Positions 1 to 9,945 of a stretch of DNA of 64,000 bases are shown one piece after another. The notes under the pieces were generated by a model. That model was not told the origin of the DNA, ran no database searches, and was given only the letters and a program-made list of their open reading frames with translations. Every line of letters starts with the position of its first letter. Position 1 is the first letter of the stretch. Position numbers and translations under genes: made by a program. The stretch is from Alphaproteobacteria bacterium (GTDB lineage Bacteria; Pseudomonadota; Alphaproteobacteria; Rhodobacterales; Rhodobacteraceae): NCBI GenBank assembly GCA_003331935.1, contig QOQE01000002.1, positions 1 through 64,000 of the forward strand, given 5' to 3'.

Positions 1-512
<512 letters not shown>

Positions 513-567
513 ATCTAGTAGAAGGTATCAGAAATTTTTAGTGTATTTCACAGGTGGGTCTTTTTAA

Positions 568-684
568 ATTTGGTGGTTATAGCGCGAGTGAAACACTCGA
601 TTCCATCCCGAACTCGACCGTTAAGCACCGTTGCGCCGATGGTACTGCATCTTAAGATGTGGGAGAGTAGGTAACCGCCAATTT
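568..684 (+). rRNA. 5S ribosomal RNA
   Basis: The sequence has the normal 5S core, including CCATCCCGAACTCG and the GGGAGAGTAGG segment, and the terminal TGGTGG/CCGCCA pairing. The gene is flanked by an imperfect inverted repeat (GGGTCTTTTTAAA starting at 556, paired with a complement ending at 695). This would form a precursor stem extending the 5S terminal helix, as expected for an RNase-processed rRNA transcript. Ends are judged by comparison with other alphaproteobacterial 5S genes and may be off by a few bases. Confidence 0.95.
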
Positions 685-707
685 TAAGAAGACCCAAATA
701 TTTTTGT

Positions 708-784
<77 letters not shown>

Positions 785-836
785 ACAACACATTTATGAC
801 GTTATTGTTTAGCACCAACTTTTAATTTTGGGGCAC

Positions 837-2471
837 TTAGTTGCCTTGTTTTTTATATTTAAAAAAGTTTTCAAAATCCTCGGGTGTGTCAGTATCTTTA
901 ACCACCCATGGGTCTTCCATCTCCAATATATTGATTGCAGCGGGATGTTCGCTAAATAGGGTGCGTCCGCCTACATCTCCCTCAAGATTTGATAGATCGT
1001 CGAAAAAGGACCTACCCCATATGACAGGGTTGCCTTTTTGGCCCTTGAAAGAAGGTATAGTTATTTTTGATTTCCTATTGTCAGTAAGAAGATGCTCTTC
1101 GATGATACTATTTATGTGGATCGACTTTATACCCGGTAAGTCACCTAACATTATCAAAAGGTCACTATAGGTGGAATCTAGAGTATTAATAGCCGCCCTC
1201 AGAGAACTTGCTTGGCCCTCTTTCCACAACGGATTTAAAATTAGATTAACATTTAAGTCTTTTATAACATCCGCTACTTTATCGGACTGATAGCCAAGAA
1301 CTATAGAGCAGCTGTCAAGGTCGCTTTTTAGCATTTCGATGGCTGTGTTCCTAATTAAAGGAGCATCACCAATATTCCTCAGTAATTTATTATCCTTTCC
1401 CATTCTGGTGGAGTTTCCAGCGGCTAAGATCACTCCCATAACTTTTTTTTCGCGTTTGCTCACGCTTTTAGCTAGGGCTCTGGGTAAGGGACGTGATGCA
1501 ATTTCCATTAAAAGACCACCAGCCCCCATTTCCGCTAGTTCTTCTCTACTGATAGGAATATCTGCCATCAATAATTGCAAAACCCAGTCAAAGCCATTTA
1601 ATTTTGGTGATCTTGCACATCCTGGCATACCTATAACCGTAGTGTTACCAACTTTTCCGATTAAAAGGAGGTTTCCTGGATCTACAGCTAGACCATATTG
1701 AATTATTTCGCCTCCTTCCGACAGGATAGCCTTTGGAATATAATCAGAGCGGTCAGTAATTGCAGAAGCGCCACTTATAAGAAGAATATCTATACCGCTC
1801 CCTGTAGAAGACCTTATCTCGGAACAAAGCGCCTTGTAATCGTGGCAAATCAATTTTTCTTCATTTAGTGAGCAGTCTAAAGCTTCTAACCGATTTCTTG
1901 TTACATTCGATGTGGCTTTGAACATAGATTTTTTTTGCCACTCAAATGATGTTTGGATTAAGCTTACTTTCTTTCTATTCAAACTATGTGTATTAAAAAG
2001 TTCATTCTTAGCTAGTATTGAAATAACTTGGTCTACATATTTTTTTTGCGTGAAAAAAGGAATGATTTTCAAAGTAGCTATTAAGTCATTTTTTGCCAGA
2101 AGCTGATTATGTTCAACTATTGAAAAAGCGATACTCTCATCTACAAGGTTAACTTCCCTTATAAGAGCTCTTTCATACCGCACTAAACAAAGTGATTGAC
2201 TTTTGAAGTTAACTCTTCCAGTAGACGCTTTCTCCACATAGATTTGATTTTTATCGATGGCGTTACTTATAGCTTCAGCAGCTTCATCTTCATGTATATC
2301 ACCATTGGCTGGTACCGCACAAAGTATAGTCTGTACATCAAACTCTTTGAAATAATCTACAATCTCACTGGTCACGAAGGTACCTTTTGAAATTGTTTTT
2401 CCGGGCAAGTTATAGGTTTGTGCTATGACTGAACCAAGACTTTCTTGTGGGTCTAAACCTAAAATCTTCAT
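837..2471 (-). CDS. Fused molybdopterin-binding / MobA-MocA-like nucleotidyltransferase
   Basis: A 544-residue two-domain protein. Residues about 170-335 resemble the MoCF/MoeA-type molybdopterin-binding fold (LLISGASAITDRSDYIP and a glycine-rich VIGMPGC segment). Residues about 343-544 form a nucleotidyltransferase domain starting with the LAAGNSTRMGKDNKLL signature and continuing with an LGDLPG metal-binding segment. MocA-type domains add CMP to molybdopterin for xanthine-dehydrogenase-family enzymes. This fusion is known in alphaproteobacteria. It is the last gene of the minus-strand cox maturation set, starting directly after xdhC ends. The inferred role is making molybdopterin cytosine dinucleotide for the CoxL-type enzyme encoded upstream. 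CMP rather than GMP transfer is inferred from context. Confidence 0.88.
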   Translation of the reverse strand: MKILGLDPQESLGSVIAQTYNLPGKTISKGTFVTSEIVDYFKEFDVQTILCAVPANGDIHEDEAAEAISNAIDKNQIYVEKASTGRVNFKSQSLCLVRYERALIREVNLVDESIAFSIVEHNQLLAKNDLIATLKIIPFFTQKKYVDQVISILAKNELFNTHSLNRKKVSLIQTSFEWQKKSMFKATSNVTRNRLEALDCSLNEEKLICHDYKALCSEIRSSTGSGIDILLISGASAITDRSDYIPKAILSEGGEIIQYGLAVDPGNLLLIGKVGNTTVIGMPGCARSPKLNGFDWVLQLLMADIPISREELAEMGAGGLLMEIASRPLPRALAKSVSKREKKVMGVILAAGNSTRMGKDNKLLRNIGDAPLIRNTAIEMLKSDLDSCSIVLGYQSDKVADVIKDLNVNLILNPLWKEGQASSLRAAINTLDSTYSDLLIMLGDLPGIKSIHINSIIEEHLLTDNRKSKITIPSFKGQKGNPVIWGRSFFDDLSNLEGDVGGRTLFSEHPAAINILEMEDPWVVKDTDTPEDFENFFKYKKQGN

Positions 2472-3410
2472 TTAGGTTTCGCCACGCCAGTCTTTTATTA
2501 ATTCAGCAAGTATTGAAACGGCTATCTCGGCCGGGTTTTTCGCATTTATATTTAGTCCTGCAGGCCCATTTAATCGGCTAAGCTGTTCCTCGCTAATCCC
2601 CTGTTTCTGCAATCGAGCCCTTCTACTGGCATGGGTCTTCTTACTTCCCAAACAAGATATCGAAAATAAGGGACTATTTAATGCAATAAGTAATGCAGGG
2701 TCATCAATTTTTGGATCATGGGTTAAAGTGACCAAGCAATCATTCTCGTTTAAACGAAATTTCTTGAGAGCGTCATCTGGCCAGTCATTCACAATCTCAA
2801 TATTTGGGAAACGTTCACTTGTTGCGAAGTGGTTTCGTGGATCAATCAAAACAGCTTCAAATCCAGCTTCTTTAGCCATTGGTATTAAACATTGGGTAAT
2901 GTGAACAGCGCCGACTATAAATAATCTTGGTTTGGGTATCAACCTTAAGGGAAGGCAATCGTCATTCGAGTTTAAACTCTTACTTTCAAAGATTTCCCCA
3001 CGGCGAAAATCACATTCTATTTGGAAAATATCTCTATTCTCATTTGCGGAATTAAGTTTTGAAAACAAATTAGGTTGAATTTTTTTCCGTGGACAAACAA
3101 AGACAGAGATCTTGCCTCCGCAAGATAGTCCAACCGACCAAGCGTCTTGATCTGCGACTCCAAAATCTAAAATCTCGGCAGAGCTTTCAGAAAGAATTTT
3201 TTTTGCGCTCACAATCACCGAGCCTTCTACACAGCCCCCTGATACAGATCCAACGATGTGGCCATCGTCTCTGATAAGCATCATGCTGCCAACTTGCCTA
3301 GGGGATGAACCCCATGTTTTAACAACTACAGCCAGAGAGAAATCCCTCTTCTCTTTATCCCAAATGTGAGCTGTATTAATTACGTCTATGTCTATATCTG
3401 AAACCTTCAA
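2472..3410 (-). CDS. XdhC/CoxF-family molybdenum hydroxylase maturation protein
   Basis: A 312-residue XdhC/CoxI-type protein. The N-terminal half has the family signature GSSPRQVGSMM followed by VSGGCVEG. The C-terminal half has a Rossmann-like strand (LFIVGAVHIT) leading to LIDPR. Family members bind sulfurated molybdenum cofactor and hand it to the apo-enzyme of xanthine dehydrogenase or CO-dehydrogenase-like hydroxylases in the cytoplasm. Its start overlaps the end of the VWA gene by four bases, so the two are translationally coupled. The family assignment is clear; which hydroxylase it serves is inferred from the adjacent coxSLM. Confidence 0.92.
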   Translation of the reverse strand: MKVSDIDIDVINTAHIWDKEKRDFSLAVVVKTWGSSPRQVGSMMLIRDDGHIVGSVSGGCVEGSVIVSAKKILSESSAEILDFGVADQDAWSVGLSCGGKISVFVCPRKKIQPNLFSKLNSANENRDIFQIECDFRRGEIFESKSLNSNDDCLPLRLIPKPRLFIVGAVHITQCLIPMAKEAGFEAVLIDPRNHFATSERFPNIEIVNDWPDDALKKFRLNENDCLVTLTHDPKIDDPALLIALNSPLFSISCLGSKKTHASRRARLQKQGISEEQLSRLNGPAGLNINAKNPAEIAVSILAELIKDWRGET

Positions 3411-4639
3411 GCTGTCAGCTCCTTTTCCCTATCCAAAATTCGCGTTCTCCAATTTAAAATGTCTGAGTCTCCTTTTGGTTTTCGAGAGAGATATAATGTC
3501 AAGTTCTCGATGCTTTCCAGAGAATGTATCGGAAGTAATGCATCTACATTTTTTAAAATTCTTTTTATTGAGACACTTTTTGGTAAAAACTTTTTGTATC
3601 TAAGTAGAGGGTTAAGCCACAAGAGATATTTGCAGTTTTTTTTAAGTCTTTCCATCTGAATTAGCAGATCACTTTGGTGGTTTTTATCGAGACCGTCACT
3701 AATAAAAAGTACAAGTGAGCCTGAGACGGGAGTTCGTCTTACCCAAGTCTTATTAAATTCGTATATACTGTCTCGTATACGAGTTCCTCCAGCCCAGTCA
3801 TCAGTAACTTTAGAGATTTTCTGCAAAGCATCGTCGATATCTTTGTTTTTCAACAAATGTGTTATGTTTGTTAGCTTTGTCCCAAAAAGAAATACCAAGC
3901 AGTTTCTATGTCTTTGCATTAGATTATGCACAAAATGCAGCAGCATTTTTGAGTAATTCTCCATAGAGCCAGAAATATCGATCAAGAAAACAATTGGACG
4001 ATCTTTTTCTTTCTTTTTCATAAATTTCGGTAACACTATACCAAAATTCTTAACACTATCCTTCAACCCATGACGAACTGACAAGTGTGGTCCCATTTTC
4101 TTTGGTTCAAACCGACGAAATGGTTTTTGAGGCAAATGTACTGACAAATCTCGGATGACATCGGTTGCTTGTCGAAGCTCATTTTTCGACATGGTGCCAA
4201 AGTCTTTAGACTTTTTTAACTGTATATCTGAGGCGGAACCAGATGTATCGAAAATTATATTGTCTTCAAGTTCGTCTAATTTTTTAATTTTCTCTGTCTT
4301 TGGTAAGTTCTCTCTGATTCTCTGAGCAAGCTCTTCTTTTTGCTCATCTTGCTCACTTACCCTAGTTCTAGGCAGTAGCATATTCCTTGTCTTTTCCTGA
4401 AACTTTGGATTTTGCCAAAATAAATCAAAAGCCTGCCTAAAAATTATCTCGTCTTCTTTCTTCTTTGTAAGACACGTCAGTAAAGAAAAATAAAAGGCTC
4501 TTTTAGATTTGAGCCCAAGTGTCTTAATCGCGCTAATGGCATCAGTCACCCCATCCGAGCCAATTTTAATACCAGAAGCTCTTAACAAGTGTGTAAATAG
4601 TAAAACATTCTCCGGCAACTTTCCTTCCATAGTATCCAT
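3407..4639 (-). CDS. coxE: CoxE-like VWA-domain protein
   Basis: A 410-residue protein with a C-terminal von Willebrand factor A domain. The MIDAS metal site is DISGS at residues 221-225, and threonine- and aspartate-containing segments follow (WAGGTRI and FISDGLD). The N-terminal half is charged and low in recognisable motifs, as in CoxE proteins. CoxE works with the AAA+ protein CoxD in assembling the active site of molybdenum hydroxylases, in a way reminiscent of magnesium and cobalt chelatases. The partner MoxR/CoxD gene is immediately upstream, nine bases away. Confidence 0.88.
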   Translation of the reverse strand: MDTMEGKLPENVLLFTHLLRASGIKIGSDGVTDAISAIKTLGLKSKRAFYFSLLTCLTKKKEDEIIFRQAFDLFWQNPKFQEKTRNMLLPRTRVSEQDEQKEELAQRIRENLPKTEKIKKLDELEDNIIFDTSGSASDIQLKKSKDFGTMSKNELRQATDVIRDLSVHLPQKPFRRFEPKKMGPHLSVRHGLKDSVKNFGIVLPKFMKKKEKDRPIVFLIDISGSMENYSKMLLHFVHNLMQRHRNCLVFLFGTKLTNITHLLKNKDIDDALQKISKVTDDWAGGTRIRDSIYEFNKTWVRRTPVSGSLVLFISDGLDKNHQSDLLIQMERLKKNCKYLLWLNPLLRYKKFLPKSVSIKRILKNVDALLPIHSLESIENLTLYLSRKPKGDSDILNWRTRILDREKELTA

Positions 4640-4648
4640 TTTCTATTT

Positions 4649-5557
4649 TTACTTCTGCGTAACCACAGAAATTTTTACATCATTAAGTATTCTTGATGCC
4701 TCAGACCCTTGTATCTTTGCTATGTCGTCTTGGTATTTTAACAGAACACCAATCGTGGAGTCGATAGTTTGAGGGTCAAGGGCAACACAATTTAGTTCAA
4801 CCAGCGCTTCAGCCCAATCAATGGTTTCAGCAATTCCTGGAGATTTATACAATTCCTCCTCCCTGAGGCGTTGGACAAAATTTACCAGCTCTGTTTGAAG
4901 AGTAGGCCCAGTTTGAGGAACTCGATGTTTTAAAATTTCCAACTCTGTATCTTTATCGGGATAATCTACCCAGCTGTAATAGCATCGTCTTTTAAGTGCA
5001 TCATGTACTTCCCTTGTTCTATTAGAAGTTATGACTACAATGGGGGGCTCTTCCGTCTTTATAGATCCTATCTCTGGTATTGTAATCTGCCAATCGGAAA
5101 GAAATTCAAGTAAGTATGCCTCAAAAGCCTCATCTGCTCTATCTAGTTCATCGATCAAAAGAACAGCTCTCTCACTAGGTTTTTGTCTTAGGGCTTTTAA
5201 TAAAGGCCTTTCTATTAAAAAATCCTCAGAAAAAAGATCTATGTTTTTATTATCGGTGGACTGTATAGAAATTAACTGCTTTCCGTAATTCCATTCATAG
5301 GAAGACTGACTTATGTCAAGGCCTTCATAGCATTGAAGTCTAATCAAGGGAGTTTTTAGAATTGACGCTAGAGTTTTTGCAATTTCAGTTTTGCCTACTC
5401 CTGCTTCACCTTCTAGGAATAAGGGCTTTCCTTTGGCTAAGGCTAGATAGAGGGCGATTGATAATCTTTCACCAATAACGTAGCCCTCATTTTTTAATTT
5501 ATCGACTAATGTCTTGGTGTTCTTAAAAATTTTTTCCAATGTCTTCCCTTGCGTCAA
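4649..5557 (-). CDS. coxD: MoxR/CoxD-like AAA+ ATPase
   Basis: A 302-residue AAA+ ATPase of the MoxR group. Walker A is GEAGVGKT at residues 50-57, Walker B is LLIDELDRAD, and a sensor-like ITSNRTRE segment follows. CoxD is an ATP-dependent chaperone needed to build the sulfur-bridged metal centre of CO dehydrogenase in Afipia/Oligotropha. It heads the minus-strand set coxD-coxE-xdhC-mocA and diverges from coxS across 137 bases, which must hold both promoters. I could not pick a convincing promoter in that gap. Confidence 0.9.
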   Translation of the reverse strand: MTQGKTLEKIFKNTKTLVDKLKNEGYVIGERLSIALYLALAKGKPLFLEGEAGVGKTEIAKTLASILKTPLIRLQCYEGLDISQSSYEWNYGKQLISIQSTDNKNIDLFSEDFLIERPLLKALRQKPSERAVLLIDELDRADEAFEAYLLEFLSDWQITIPEIGSIKTEEPPIVVITSNRTREVHDALKRRCYYSWVDYPDKDTELEILKHRVPQTGPTLQTELVNFVQRLREEELYKSPGIAETIDWAEALVELNCVALDPQTIDSTIGVLLKYQDDIAKIQGSEASRILNDVKISVVTQK

Positions 5558-5694
5558 GTTTTCACTTTACATTATAACGAGGCAATATAAAATCTATACG
5601 TGATATATCAACGCTATTTTTTGACTGGGATAATCAAAAAATCTTAACAAGACAGTTTGCACGTTGTTGATGTGAATTATTGGAGGAGGAATTC

Positions 5695-6168
5695 ATGGGA
5701 GAGATTAGTCTCAAGCTTAACGGAAAAGTAGAAACAAGGGATGTTGCTGACAATACATTGTTAGTAGACTTTATTAGGGAACATGTTGGTTTAACTGGCA
5801 CTCACGTAGGCTGCGATACAAGTCAATGCGGGGCTTGTGTTATTCATTTGGATGGCGTATCGGTAAAAGCTTGTACAATTTTAGCAAAGCAAGCTGAGGG
5901 CGCTGATATAACTACAATTGAGGGGCTAGCTAACGGCGACGAGTTGCACCCAATGCAGGAAGCTTTCCATGAGAATCATGGCCTTCAGTGTGGGTTCTGT
6001 ACACCAGGAATGGTAATGAGCGCGGTTGAAATGGTTACGAAAAATAAAGATATAAGCGAGGATGAGATCAGAGAAGGGCTTGAAGGAAATATATGTAGAT
6101 GCACTGGCTATCATAATATTGTTCAATCAGTTAAAGCCGGTGCGGCTAAAATGGGAGGGAAAAATTAA
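5695..6168 (+). CDS. coxS: CoxS-like [2Fe-2S] small subunit of molybdenum hydroxylase
   Basis: A 157-residue electron-transfer subunit with two [2Fe-2S] domains. The plant-ferredoxin-type site is in [10 protein letters not shown] with a later cysteine in VKAC. The second, four-helix domain has QCGFCTPG and NICRCTGY. It passes electrons from the molybdenum site in CoxL to FAD in CoxM. The start chosen is the ATG at 5695, behind the strong ribosome site GGAGGAGGA. An in-frame TTG at 5680 lies in the ribosome site itself and is unlikely. The stop overlaps the coxL start by one base. The order S-L-M is that of form II cox clusters (form I is M-S-L). Confidence 0.95.
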   Translation: MGEISLKLNGKVETRDVADNTLLVDFIREHVGLTGTHVGCDTSQCGACVIHLDGVSVKACTILAKQAEGADITTIEGLANGDELHPMQEAFHENHGLQCGFCTPGMVMSAVEMVTKNKDISEDEIREGLEGNICRCTGYHNIVQSVKAGAAKMGGKN

Positions 6169-8552
6169 TGAACGAAGTAACAAAAATTGATGGAATAGGA
6201 TCATCTGTAAGAAGAACTGAAGATAAGAAATTCTTAACCGGTAAAGGAAAATATACGGATGACATTAATAGGCCTGGCCAAGTTCAAGCCTATTTTTTGA
6301 GATCGGATGTGGCTCACGCAAAAATAAAGAAAATTGATATAAAAAATGCTCAATCTGCACCGGGCGTTATAGGAGTTTTTACAGGAGACGATATTGCTGC
6401 AGATAAGGTTGGCGGCCCAATCTGTGGATGGGTGGTTCCCTGTAGGGATGGGTCTGCTACTAAAGAGCCTCCACATCCGTTATTAGCACAAGGTAAAGTA
6501 AGGTTTGTTGGAGACGCTATCGCTGTTGTATTAGCAGAAACAGCAGAACAGGCTAAATCAGGGGCTGAACTTATTGATGTCGACTATGAGGAACTTTCAC
6601 CTGTAGTAGATTTTGAAAATGCAGGCGATGGAGCTCAAATACATGATGAAGTTCCAAATAACTGCTATTTTGACTGGGAATTAGGGGATGAAAAAGCGAC
6701 CGCCGATGCTCTTAGCGGTGCAAAGAAAATTGTTAAGCTGAGAGTGCGCAACAATCGATTGGTTCCAAATGCTATGGAGCCTAGGTCTGCACTTGCAGAA
6801 TTTGATAATTTAGATGATTCATACACTCTTCACACCACGTCTCAGAACCCGCATTTGACACGGCTTGTTTTGGCAGCTTTTATGTTTGCTATTCCAGAAT
6901 CCAAATTAAGAGTGATTGCTCCTGATGTAGGGGGTGGATTTGGATCAAAGATTTACGTCTATATTGAGGAAGCGGTTTGTGTTTGGGCATCCAAAAAGGT
7001 AGGCAGACCTGTGAAATGGACAGCAGACAGGACGCAAGCATTTCTTACTGATTGTCACGGTAGAGACCACGTTAACGATGTTCAGCTTGGTCTAGATGAA
7101 AACAATAAAATTGTAGGTTTACGTGTAGATACGGTATGTAATTTAGGTGCATATTTATCAGCTTTCTCAGTAGTAGTTCCTACATATCTTCACGGAACCC
7201 TACTGTCAGGACAATATGATATTCCAGCCATTTATACAAACGTAAAGGGTATGGCAACTAACACTGTTAATGTTGATGCATACAGAGGGGCAGGAAGACC
7301 TGAAGCAACATATCTTCTTGAGAGAACAATGGAGGCCGCAGCTCGAGAAGTAGGAATGGATCCAGCTGAATTCAGAAGAATAAATTTCATTCCTAAAGAT
7401 GCATTTCCTTATCAAACCCAGGTTGCTTTGCAATACGACATTGGAGACTATGAGCCGCACTTAGATAAGGCGATGGAAATGATAGACTACTCCAATTTTG
7501 AAACAAGAAGAGCAGAAGCTGCTAAGCGAGGCATGTATAGAGGCATAGGGATTTCAAGTTATATTGAAGCTTGTGGTCTTGCGCCATCTGCTGTGGTAGG
7601 TGCTTTGGGTGGACGCGTTGGTCAGTGGGAATCGGCTTCAGTGAGAGTAAATCCGACAGGAACAATTAGTGTTTTCACAGGTTCACACAGCCATGGACAA
7701 GGTCACGCAACAACGTTTGCGCAGATTGTTGCAGATAAACTCGGTATCCCCATGGAAAATGTCGAGGTGGTTCATGGAGATACTGACAAAACTCCATTCG
7801 GTATGGGCTCCTACGGTTCAAGATCACTTGCTTCTGGTGGGTCCGCTATAAGCAAAGCTGTTGATAAAATAATCAATAAAAGCAAAAAAATTGCCGCCCA
7901 TCTTCTTGAAGCGTCCGAAGATGACATTGACTTCAAGGACGGCAAATTTGTTGTTGGAGGAACAGATAAAGAAAAAGCGTTTGGAGAAATCGCATTGGCT
8001 GCGTACGTGCCGCATAATTATCCTTTGGAGACCCTCGAGCCGGGTCTTGAAGAAAATGCTTTTTATGATCCAACAAACTTTGTATATCCCTCGGGCACTC
8101 ACATTGCTGAGGTTGAAGTCGACCCAGCCACCGGTGTTGTACAAGTTGTAGACTGGGCTGCTTGCGACGACTTTGGAAATTTAGTTAATCCCATGATAGT
8201 CGAAGGCCAGGTTCATGGAGGTATTGCTCAGGGTATAGGACAAGCTCTGTTAGAGGATGCACATTACGATGAAAATGGTCAATTGCTTACAGCCTCATAC
8301 ATGGATTATTGTATGCCTAGGGCAGATGATCTACCATCATTTAAAGTTGGGTACACAACCACCCCTTCTACAGTTAATGACCTAGGCGTTAAGGGTTGTG
8401 GTGAAGCAGGAGCTATAGCATCACCTCCCGCTTTGATAAACGCGGTAATAGACGCATTATCACCGCTTGGAGTTACCGATATGTCTATGCCAGCCACTCC
8501 TCAAAAGGTGTGGAAAGCAATACAAGATAGTCAGTCAGTAGCTGCAGAATAA
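6168..8552 (+). CDS. coxL: CoxL-like molybdenum-binding large subunit, form II
   Basis: A 794-residue xanthine-dehydrogenase-family catalytic subunit carrying molybdopterin cytosine dinucleotide. The active-site loop at residues 371-377 reads AYRGAGR, the form II signature. True aerobic CO dehydrogenases (form I) have AYxCSFR with the copper-binding cysteine, which is absent here. The general-base glutamate is E746 in KGCGEAGAI. Other family features include GGGFGSK (about residues 256-262) and SHGQGHATTFAQ. The enzyme is thus a cytoplasmic hydroxylase of unknown substrate. CO oxidation by form II enzymes is disputed. The length is normal for the family. Confidence 0.93.
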   Translation: MNEVTKIDGIGSSVRRTEDKKFLTGKGKYTDDINRPGQVQAYFLRSDVAHAKIKKIDIKNAQSAPGVIGVFTGDDIAADKVGGPICGWVVPCRDGSATKEPPHPLLAQGKVRFVGDAIAVVLAETAEQAKSGAELIDVDYEELSPVVDFENAGDGAQIHDEVPNNCYFDWELGDEKATADALSGAKKIVKLRVRNNRLVPNAMEPRSALAEFDNLDDSYTLHTTSQNPHLTRLVLAAFMFAIPESKLRVIAPDVGGGFGSKIYVYIEEAVCVWASKKVGRPVKWTADRTQAFLTDCHGRDHVNDVQLGLDENNKIVGLRVDTVCNLGAYLSAFSVVVPTYLHGTLLSGQYDIPAIYTNVKGMATNTVNVDAYRGAGRPEATYLLERTMEAAAREVGMDPAEFRRINFIPKDAFPYQTQVALQYDIGDYEPHLDKAMEMIDYSNFETRRAEAAKRGMYRGIGISSYIEACGLAPSAVVGALGGRVGQWESASVRVNPTGTISVFTGSHSHGQGHATTFAQIVADKLGIPMENVEVVHGDTDKTPFGMGSYGSRSLASGGSAISKAVDKIINKSKKIAAHLLEASEDDIDFKDGKFVVGGTDKEKAFGEIALAAYVPHNYPLETLEPGLEENAFYDPTNFVYPSGTHIAEVEVDPATGVVQVVDWAACDDFGNLVNPMIVEGQVHGGIAQGIGQALLEDAHYDENGQLLTASYMDYCMPRADDLPSFKVGYTTTPSTVNDLGVKGCGEAGAIASPPALINAVIDALSPLGVTDMSMPATPQKVWKAIQDSQSVAAE

Positions 8553-8567
8553 AGGAGGACACCGATT

Positions 8568-9353
8568 ATGTATTCTACAAAATATGTAAAACCAAATAGT
8601 ACTACAGAAGCTTTAGAAGCTATAAAGTCTTTAAGCGAAGGTAAGTTTTTGGCCGGAGGAATGACCCTAATACCAACGCTAAAACAGAGACTTGCAAGCC
8701 CAGACGGTCTTGTTGATATTTCAGGATGCAAGCTTGACTCTATTGCTGACGAGGGTGAGACATTAAAGATTGGAGCAATGGCAAGACATATCAGTGTTGC
8801 AGAATCAGCTGTAGTTAAAATGGCTATACCCGCATTAGCAAAACTCGCAGATGGTATAGGTGACAGACAGGTTAGAAATCGGGGTACGCTAGGGGGGTCT
8901 GTAGCCAATAACGATCCGTCCGCTTGCTATCCATCAGCAGTACTAGCCTTGAAAGCTACCGTACATACGAGCAATCGTAGTCTAGCAGCAGACGATTTCT
9001 TTACAGGAATGTTTGAGACAGCGCTAGAGGAAGATGAAATAATTGAGTCCATTAGTTTCTTAAAACCAACAAAGGCTAACTACGTCAAATTTCCAAACCC
9101 TGCATCGCGTTACGCTATGGTTGGAGTTTTTGTAGCTCAATTTGGTGATGAAGTAAGAGTGGCTGTTACGGGGGCAGGAGAAGGCGGAGTATTCAGACAT
9201 CAAGAGATGGAATCTGCACTTTCAAGTAATTTTAGCGCTGACTCCCTGAGCTCTGTCAACATTGTTTCCGATGGCTTGATAAGTGATCTACATGCATCTG
9301 CGGAATATCGTGCTAACCTTATCAAGGAAATGACAAAGAGAGCTGTAGCTTAG
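8568..9353 (+). CDS. coxM: CoxM-like FAD-binding subunit of molybdenum hydroxylase
   Basis: A 261-residue FAD-binding medium subunit. The two flavin-contacting motifs are AGGMTLIPTLKQ near residue 28 and NRGTLGGSVANND near residues 104-116. The C-terminal third matches the CO dehydrogenase flavoprotein C-terminal domain. It accepts electrons from the iron-sulfur clusters of CoxS. It follows coxL by 15 bases with an AAAGGAGG ribosome site, completing a single coxSLM transcription unit. Confidence 0.93.
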   Translation: MYSTKYVKPNSTTEALEAIKSLSEGKFLAGGMTLIPTLKQRLASPDGLVDISGCKLDSIADEGETLKIGAMARHISVAESAVVKMAIPALAKLADGIGDRQVRNRGTLGGSVANNDPSACYPSAVLALKATVHTSNRSLAADDFFTGMFETALEEDEIIESISFLKPTKANYVKFPNPASRYAMVGVFVAQFGDEVRVAVTGAGEGGVFRHQEMESALSSNFSADSLSSVNIVSDGLISDLHASAEYRANLIKEMTKRAVA

Positions 9354-9418
9354 CTCCATTACGATGGAACAACTAGCTTTGGCGATTGTTATTACCAGCC
9401 TGAGTAAAGGTTTATTGA

Positions 9419-9880
9419 ATGGATATTAAAGATAGCTACGAATTACCTCTCCCAAAGGAAAGAATATGGGCTGCGCTTAATGATGAAGAGTTTCTTAAGA
9501 AGTCCATTCCGTGGTGTGAAAAGTTAGAAAGGCGTAGCGAAACTGAATTGGCCGCAGAAGTAAAGCTTAAGATAGGACCAATGTCTACTCGTTTTACAGG
9601 CAGTATTACTTTAAGCGATATCGACCCACCTAATGGATATACCATAACGGGAAGTGGTAAAGGTGGGATTGCTGGTGCCGCAAGTGGATCAGCGAAGGTT
9701 AAGCTGGTAGAAGCTAAAGATACGTCCTCGACTACCTTGTCTTATGAAGTCAGTGCACAGGTAAAAGGAAAGATTGCACAACTTGGATCGCGCCTAATCC
9801 AAAGTACGGCAAAAAAGTTATCACAAAATTTCTTTGGCAGTTTCGTCAAACAGCTAGAAGATATGGATAAACCTCAATAA
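9419..9880 (+). CDS. coxG: CoxG-like SRPBCC-family protein
   Basis: A 153-residue protein of the START/SRPBCC superfamily. It begins with the CoxG-type pattern of a short strand followed by KERIWAALNDEEFLKKSIP and has a glycine- and alanine-rich loop (KGGIAGAASGSAKV). In Afipia/Oligotropha, CoxG is reported to help anchor CO dehydrogenase to the cytoplasmic membrane. The gene follows coxM by 65 bases on the same strand. Function here is inferred from family and position. Confidence 0.88.
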   Translation: MDIKDSYELPLPKERIWAALNDEEFLKKSIPWCEKLERRSETELAAEVKLKIGPMSTRFTGSITLSDIDPPNGYTITGSGKGGIAGAASGSAKVKLVEAKDTSSTTLSYEVSAQVKGKIAQLGSRLIQSTAKKLSQNFFGSFVKQLEDMDKPQ

Positions 9881-9945
9881 ACGGCTTTATCTTTTCCAGA
9901 TTACATTTATATCTAATCACGAGTTGCAAAAAATGGTGTTTCAGT

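Noticed and set aside
3407-5557. AAA+ ATPase plus VWA protein considered as the missing cobaltochelatase partners CobS and CobT
   Set aside because: The pair is linked to xdhC, the cofactor nucleotidyltransferase and coxSLM, and the motifs and sizes fit CoxD and CoxE. The cobalamin genes are more than 36 kb away.
5680-5694. TTG start extending coxS by five residues
   Set aside because: The extension is the purine-rich ribosome binding site read as codons; ATG at 5695 is correctly spaced behind it. The same applies to the TTG at 24787 before the acyl-CoA dehydrogenase.
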